Assembly (NCBI GenBank): GCA_028277515.1
Contig: JANQGC010000029.1
Location: forward strand, 1-12,481
Length of the DNA: 12,481 nt
Direction: 5' to 3'
From: Anaerolineae bacterium
Lineage (GTDB): Bacteria; Chloroflexota; Anaerolineae; Promineifilales; Promineifilaceae
Made by a program: the position numbers and the translations under genes. The notes beneath the pieces are model-generated. The model saw nothing but the letters and a program-made list of their open reading frames with translations, made no database searches and was not told where the DNA came from. Below are positions 6,338 through 12,481 of this stretch, one piece after another; position 1 is the first letter of the stretch; each line of letters opens with the position of its first letter.

Positions 6338-9085
6338 CTACAATTCAATCACCGCCTTCACCAGTTCATCCTCCCGGCCAAAAGTAAAACCGAGCTTCCG
6401 ACACACGGCGATCATTCCTTTATTGGCCGCCAGCATATAGGCTTCCACCTGTTCTATCCCCTCATCACGGCCGAATTTGAGCAGCCGCTTTAAAATCACC
6501 GTACCCAGTCCCTGTCGCTGAAAATCATCCCGCACCAACATGGCAAACTCCGCCTCCTTTGGATTGGGCAGCCGGGTTAAATGGCCATGTGCTACGATCT
6601 CATCCTCTCCCGTTGCAGGATTATGCCACTCGACCACCAGGGCGATGGTGCGATCATAATCAACATGCGCCATGCGCACCATGCGCTCATGTTCAATGCG
6701 GCTGCTCAAATTCAAAGCCCGAAAATAGCGCAGGTAAATGCTTTTCTCCGAAATTTGGGAATGGAAATGAACAAGCGCCGGCTCATCTTCCGGGCGAATC
6801 GGCCGGATGACAAATTCCACCCCCTTCTTGTTTGTAAATTCCTGGACATACTGGTCGGGATAAGGGCGAATTGCTAAAGGTGGTAAATCCTCGGCAGCAA
6901 CATCCAGATCATAGAGCACAATTCGTGCATCCAGGGCCACAAGCCCGGCGACCGACCACAACAAAGGATTGATCTCTACCGCTTTGATCCATTGCTGTTC
7001 CACAACAAGCTGGCTGAACAGCACTAGCAAATCCTCCAACTGGCTTAAATATTTTTCCCCGGCCGCATCTTGCCTTAATAATGCCTGGTAAATCCGCGTC
7101 CGCTCCATCATACGCCGGGCCAAAGTCGTATTCAATGGCGGCAGTTCCAGCGTTGTATCCGCAAAAATGTCCACCCAGGAACCACCCTGGCCGAAAAGCA
7201 GCACCGGACCGAATTGAGAATCCGGGCTGCTGCCGACAATCAATTCAAAACCGCCATCCTGGTCAACCATCGGCTGAACCGTCACCCCCTCAAAAAGCAC
7301 ATCCTCCTCCCGCTGTTCTACCGCCTGCTGCAACGCCTGAAAAGCCGCTCTGACCTCTTGTCCATCCTTTAAATTCAGCCGAATTCCCCCGGCTTCTTTC
7401 TTGTGGGAAATTTGGGATGAATTGATCTTTAAAACGACGGGATAGCCGATGCTTCTCGCCCTGGCCTCCGCCTCATCCGGGTTTTGGGCCAATAAAGTAT
7501 CAACCACCGGAATGCCGTAGGCGTTTAGGATTTGCTTCGATTCTAATTCCGTGAGTAAGGTTCGCCCCTGGCGGCGCAGGTCGGCAAAAATCTCCCCGGC
7601 AATAAATCGCTTAAATGAAGACTCATCATAACCGCGTGGCAGATGCGGCGTTTCGTACAAACTTTGCAGCCTGTGTTGGAACTTCCACATATAGTTGAAG
7701 GAGCGCGCCGCGGCATCGGGGTAAGGAAAGGTGGGGATATTGACCTGGTTTAAAATCGCTTCCCCCTCGGCGATAGAATCACCACCCATCCAACTCGCCA
7801 GCACCGGCTTGCCGTAAGGATAGCCAGCCGGCCGGTTGTGCAGCCGGGTTATCGCTGCGGCCGTTTCCGTCGGCTCAGCCATGGCCTGGGGAGTCAGAAT
7901 AACCAGCAGTCCATCACTTTCCTTGTCATTCAGCACAATTTCCAGCACCTTTTCATACCGCACTGCCCCGGCGTCCCCTAAAATATCAATCGGGTTGTCC
8001 TTGCTCCAATGTTTGGGCAAAATGTCATTGAGGGCTTGCATATCTTCCGCAGAAATGGCGGCGAGCTGCCCGCCACCGGAAACCAGGGCATCCGTTGCCA
8101 GCACACCCGGACCCCCGGCATTGGTCACGATGGTCAGGCGATGGCCGGTCGTGCGCGGCTGTTTGGCTAAAATTTCTGCCATCGAGAACAGTTCGCTGAT
8201 TTCATTGACACGAAGCACACCACAGCGCCGGAAGGCAGCCGAAATTACCGCATCTTGTCCAGCGAGCGCTCCCGTATGCGAGGCGGCCGCTACCGCCGCC
8301 TCCGGGGTGCGGCCCGGCTTAATCACGATAATTGGTTTAGTCAGCGCCACCTCACGCGCGGCCGAGAGGAAGGCTCGTGCCTCCCCGATCGTTTCCATAT
8401 ACATAATAATGCTCTTGGTGTGCGGATCGTCGCCGAAATAGGTGATCAGATCGCCCCAACCCACATCCAGCATGGAGCCAACCGAGACAAAGGCGCTGAA
8501 ACCCACATTCTCTTTCACGCTCCAATCAAGGACGGCCGAACAGAGCGCCCCGCTCTGGCTGACAAAGCCCACACTCCCCGCGATCGCCGGTTGCGAAGCA
8601 AAAGTCGCATTCAACCCGTGGTCCGGGACCATCACCCCCAGGCAATTAGGACCGACAATGCGCATGCGCCCTTCACGCGCCACCTGTAAGATTTGTGCTT
8701 CCAGGGCCGCCCCTTCCGGCCCCGTCTCCTTAAAACCGGAAGATAAAATAATCGCTGCCTCCACCCCTGCCTCAACACACTGACCTATAATCGCCAAAAC
8801 AGTCTCCACCGGCGTGGCGATAATCGCCAGATCCACCGCCTGCGGAACATCGGTGATTTGCGGGTATGCCTTCAAGCCCAGCACCGTTTCTCGCTTGGGA
8901 TTAATAGGATAGATAGGATTGGGAAAATCGCTTTTCAGGAGATGGGTGACAACGACCCGGCCCGCACTCCCTTTACGCTCAGACGCCCCAATCACAGCAA
9001 CGCTGCCTGGAGAAAAAAGAACGTCCAGTGGATGGCCGGTTAATTTAAGGGAATTTCTGCCGGCATTATTATTTAGATTTAACAT
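6338..9085 (-). CDS. ADP-forming acyl-CoA synthetase fused to GNAT acetyltransferase (PatZ/Pat-like)
   Basis: A 915-aa cytosolic fusion protein. Residues 20-150 are the CoA-binding domain ('[16 protein letters not shown]', 'IVGPNCLG'). About 165-460 are the succinyl-CoA-ligase-like part ('GFVSQSGAL', '[12 protein letters not shown]'). About 490-730 are the ATP-grasp half ('[18 protein letters not shown]', 'VEINPLL'). About 757-915 form a GNAT domain with the acetyl-CoA loop 'QRQGLG' (856-861). The architecture matches the lysine acetyltransferase Pat/PatZ, which acetylates enzymes such as acetyl-CoA synthetase. Here the phospho-histidine position of ADP-forming synthetases appears retained (H270 in 'SHTG'), whereas from memory E. 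coli PatZ has lost it. The synthetase half may therefore be active. It starts 39 bp after the pyrE stop on the same strand, so co-transcription is likely. No strong Shine-Dalgarno sequence precedes ATG 9085. Confidence 0.92.
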   Translation of the reverse strand: MLNLNNNAGRNSLKLTGHPLDVLFSPGSVAVIGASERKGSAGRVVVTHLLKSDFPNPIYPINPKRETVLGLKAYPQITDVPQAVDLAIIATPVETVLAIIGQCVEAGVEAAIILSSGFKETGPEGAALEAQILQVAREGRMRIVGPNCLGVMVPDHGLNATFASQPAIAGSVGFVSQSGALCSAVLDWSVKENVGFSAFVSVGSMLDVGWGDLITYFGDDPHTKSIIMYMETIGEARAFLSAAREVALTKPIIVIKPGRTPEAAVAAASHTGALAGQDAVISAAFRRCGVLRVNEISELFSMAEILAKQPRTTGHRLTIVTNAGGPGVLATDALVSGGGQLAAISAEDMQALNDILPKHWSKDNPIDILGDAGAVRYEKVLEIVLNDKESDGLLVILTPQAMAEPTETAAAITRLHNRPAGYPYGKPVLASWMGGDSIAEGEAILNQVNIPTFPYPDAAARSFNYMWKFQHRLQSLYETPHLPRGYDESSFKRFIAGEIFADLRRQGRTLLTELESKQILNAYGIPVVDTLLAQNPDEAEARARSIGYPVVLKINSSQISHKKEAGGIRLNLKDGQEVRAAFQALQQAVEQREEDVLFEGVTVQPMVDQDGGFELIVGSSPDSQFGPVLLFGQGGSWVDIFADTTLELPPLNTTLARRMMERTRIYQALLRQDAAGEKYLSQLEDLLVLFSQLVVEQQWIKAVEINPLLWSVAGLVALDARIVLYDLDVAAEDLPPLAIRPYPDQYVQEFTNKKGVEFVIRPIRPEDEPALVHFHSQISEKSIYLRYFRALNLSSRIEHERMVRMAHVDYDRTIALVVEWHNPATGEDEIVAHGHLTRLPNPKEAEFAMLVRDDFQRQGLGTVILKRLLKFGRDEGIEQVEAYMLAANKGMIAVCRKLGFTFGREDELVKAVIEL

Positions 9086-9124
9086 TTTTCAAAGAAGCCA
9101 ACGTTCAAAAATTATTAGCCTCTT

Positions 9125-9736
9125 TTAACTAACCGACTTTATCGCCTTATTAAACTGTTTGCGGCTGATGCGCTCATTATCATGTAAAACAGAGAGAAGA
9201 TACCGCAACGTCATCACTGAATGAAGCCGGTAGCCCTCTTGGGCCAGGATTTCCTTGCCCCCCTGTTCGCGATCAATCAGCACCAATGCGTCGCTCACCT
9301 GGAGACCAACGGCTTTGATGGCAGCAATTGTTTCGATGATGCTGCCCCCGGAAGTGACCACATCGTCAATGACCAGCACTTGCTGGCCTATAGTCCACAC
9401 CCCTTCTATACCTTTGCCCATACCATACGATTTCGCTGTTTTACGCGGATAAATCATCGGCCGGTCCATCTCCAGGCACAAAGCAGTGCCGATGGGCAGC
9501 CCGGCCATCGGCGGCGCGGTGATCAAATCAAAAGATACGTTGTATCGCTCCAGGAAAGTGTGGTAAATCCCTGCCACTTCTCTCAATACTTTTGGGTATG
9601 AAATCAGGACCCGTAAATCCAGGTAAACAGTGGTTTTTTTACCACTGGCCAGCTTAAATTTACCAAACTGTACAGCTCCAATCTGGTGAAGTTCTAAAGC
9701 CAAGTTCTCAAGTGGTGTTAGCGTGACCTTTTCCAT
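9125..9736 (-). CDS. pyrE: Orotate phosphoribosyltransferase
   Basis: A 203-aa cytosolic enzyme that joins orotate and PRPP to give OMP, the fifth step of pyrimidine synthesis. The PRPP-binding motif is clear ('VLVIDDVVTSGGS', residues 120-132). Other landmarks are 'GKFKLASGKKTTVYLDLR' near the N-terminus and the loop 'PRKTAKSYGMGKGIEG' (97-112), which resembles the OPRT half of UMP synthases more than the E. coli enzyme. No OMP decarboxylase domain is fused, and no other pyrimidine genes are in the window. It is the first gene of a likely two-gene unit with the PatZ-like gene. No Shine-Dalgarno sequence precedes ATG 9736, and a candidate promoter places transcription start at that ATG, so the message may be leaderless. 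Confidence 0.93.
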   Translation of the reverse strand: MEKVTLTPLENLALELHQIGAVQFGKFKLASGKKTTVYLDLRVLISYPKVLREVAGIYHTFLERYNVSFDLITAPPMAGLPIGTALCLEMDRPMIYPRKTAKSYGMGKGIEGVWTIGQQVLVIDDVVTSGGSIIETIAAIKAVGLQVSDALVLIDREQGGKEILAQEGYRLHSVMTLRYLLSVLHDNERISRKQFNKAIKSVS

Positions 9737-9742
9737 ACTTGA

Positions 9743-9771
9743 ATAATGGCATAAAGGGAAAAGAATGGCAA
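9743..9771 (-). promoter_or_regulatory. Candidate pyrE promoter giving a leaderless transcript
   Basis: On the minus strand TTGCCA (9771-9766) and CATTAT (9748-9743) are separated by 17 bases. The -10 ends seven bases before the A of the pyrE ATG, the usual distance to a transcription start. With no Shine-Dalgarno sequence present, a leaderless message is a reasonable inference. The boxes are imperfect. Confidence 0.35.
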
Positions 9772-9797
9772 ATTAAGTGTAAGTAAATTCCTGTTAT

Positions 9798-9823
9798 AAA
9801 AACTCTGAGGTCTCAAAGAGACC
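9798..9823 (-). terminator. Weak candidate terminator for the USP-DUF389 transcript
   Basis: On the minus strand the stem GGTCTC-ttt-GAGACC (9823-9809) is followed after six bases by a TTTTT run (9802-9798). It lies after the DUF389 stop and before the pyrE promoter, the right place for a terminator. The stem is short and the T-run is displaced, so this is tentative. Confidence 0.3.
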
Positions 9824-9891
9824 CCCACATAGCAGGTTTTGTTCTATGAGCGGATGACGTCACACAAAAATCGCCGGCACTTTGTGATACT

Positions 9892-9944
9892 GTAGAACAA
9901 CCTTTCCAGGTTGTTTTAGCCGCGAGCTGGAAAGCTCGCGCTAC
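9892..9944. repeat. REP/BIME-like double hairpin, copy 1 of the duplicated unit
   Basis: GTAG (9892-9895), hairpin aacaacct-ttcc-aggttgtt (9896-9915), linker ttagc, hairpin cgcgagct-ggaa-agctcgcg (9921-9940), CTAC (9941-9944). Both 8-bp stems are perfect. Read on the minus strand it begins GTAGCGCGA, as the element at 6195 does on the plus strand, so the two belong to the same family with different hairpin cores. Confidence 0.75.
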
Positions 9945-9988
9945 AATGTCATTAGCAGAACCCCCACATCGCAAGCTCTGTTCTATAA

Positions 9989-10041
9989 GTAGAACAACCT
10001 TTCCAGGTTGTTTTAGCCGCAAGCTGGAAAGCTCGCGCTAC
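9989..10041. repeat. REP/BIME-like double hairpin, copy 2
   Basis: Identical to the element at 9892-9944 apart from one base (cgcaagct instead of cgcgagct), which puts an A-C mismatch in the second stem. The trailing 14 bases 'aatgtcattagcag' are also shared with copy 1. Confidence 0.75.
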
Positions 10042-10055
10042 AATGTCATTAGCAG

Positions 10056-10180
10056 CGGAGCTTGCGGAGTGAAGGATCTTTACGTCCTCAACATCATGAA
10101 ACATCAGATTCCTCGGAGGACCTCGGAATGACGACTGGTGACGGTTTGTTTGTTAGCAGCAGTTGTAAAAATCATAAACA
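10056..10180. other. Gene-free remainder of the pyrE-DUF389 gap
   Basis: No gene is supported here. The part 10102-10130 ('gattcctcgga...cctcggaatgac') contains a repeated 'cctcgga' and inverted ends ATTCC/GGAAT, and resembles dispersed intergenic junk repeats. From memory, similar 'gattcctc...ggaatgac' words are common between genes in environmental genomes, but I cannot verify that here. No promoter or terminator is evident. Confidence 0.35.
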
Positions 10181-12468
<2,288 letters not shown>

Positions 12469-12481
12469 GGTGTAGGGTTAA

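Larger units (their letters stand above)
9821..10055. repeat. Imperfect tandem duplication carrying REP-like elements
   Basis: Bases 9892-9958 and 9989-10055 are 67-bp direct repeats differing at a single base (9924 g versus 10021 a). The preceding bases are also duplicated more loosely: 9821-9850 and 9960-9989 ('acccccacat...gttctat') match at 25 of 30 positions. The first unit carries an additional 41 bases (9851-9891) that the second lacks. This indicates a duplication followed by an indel in one copy. No coding capacity is seen. Confidence 0.8.

Noticed and set aside
7836..8441. A 201-codon plus-strand open frame opposite the PatZ-like gene
   Set aside because: It lies wholly antisense to a clearly recognised coding domain, has low-complexity Ser/Ala composition, and shows no family motif. 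It is a shadow of GC-biased codon use.
9854..9861. tgacgtca as a specific regulatory operator
   Set aside because: A single 8-bp palindrome within an indel segment of a duplicated repeat is expected by chance often enough; no second copy near a promoter was found.
9892..10055. CRISPR array
   Set aside because: There are only two long copies, the repeats hold two hairpins each and are longer than CRISPR repeats, the intervening 30 bases are themselves duplicated, and no cas gene is present.

Overview
The window is about 12.5 kb of roughly 53% GC bacterial DNA. It most resembles a Chloroflexota genome, probably Anaerolineae-like. This assignment is an inference from protein style: a secreted C25 peptidase, a USP-DUF389 membrane protein with a Pro/Thr 'PTPTP' tail, a solitary DUF433 protein, a UMP-synthase-type PyrE, and a very high density of the palindrome CGGCCG. 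It is not from a database match. Seven protein genes can be supported. There is no rRNA, tRNA, CRISPR array, transposase or phage gene.

Layout, left to right. Bases 1-2319 (+) hold the 3' part of a large gingipain-like C25 cysteine peptidase with two C-terminal repeats. A repeat-bearing gap precedes a membrane-anchored glycerophosphodiester phosphodiesterase (2487-3380, +). A 370-bp gene-free stretch follows, with a GC hairpin, an extended -10 promoter and a pair of perfectly inverted 15-bp palindromes. It leads into a class I polyphosphate kinase 2 (3751-4644, +). A small repeat element separates PPK2 from a wax ester synthase/diacylglycerol acyltransferase (4746-6143, +). A double-hairpin REP-like element lies between this gene and the convergent minus-strand block.

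The minus-strand block reads right to left. DUF433 (12290-12096) overlaps a USP-DUF389 membrane protein (12109-10181). Next come 444 bp of gene-free DNA with a duplicated repeat, then pyrE (9736-9125) and a PatZ-like acyl-CoA synthetase/GNAT acetyltransferase fusion (9085-6338), which probably form one transcript.

The metabolic genes share a loose energy and carbon-storage theme: polyphosphate-driven NTP formation, neutral lipid synthesis, acyl-CoA/ADP chemistry with lysine acetylation, phosphodiester scavenging and pyrimidine synthesis. Nothing in the sequence shows that they form one dedicated system. The more unusual content is between the genes. There are at least three families of small structured repeats: GTAG-hairpin-hairpin-CTAC, a GTAACCG-ended element, and an 'aatctgtggataaatcc' element. 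There are also candidate operators upstream of ppk2. Several repeats border or enter gene ends and would mislead automatic start-site calls for two genes.
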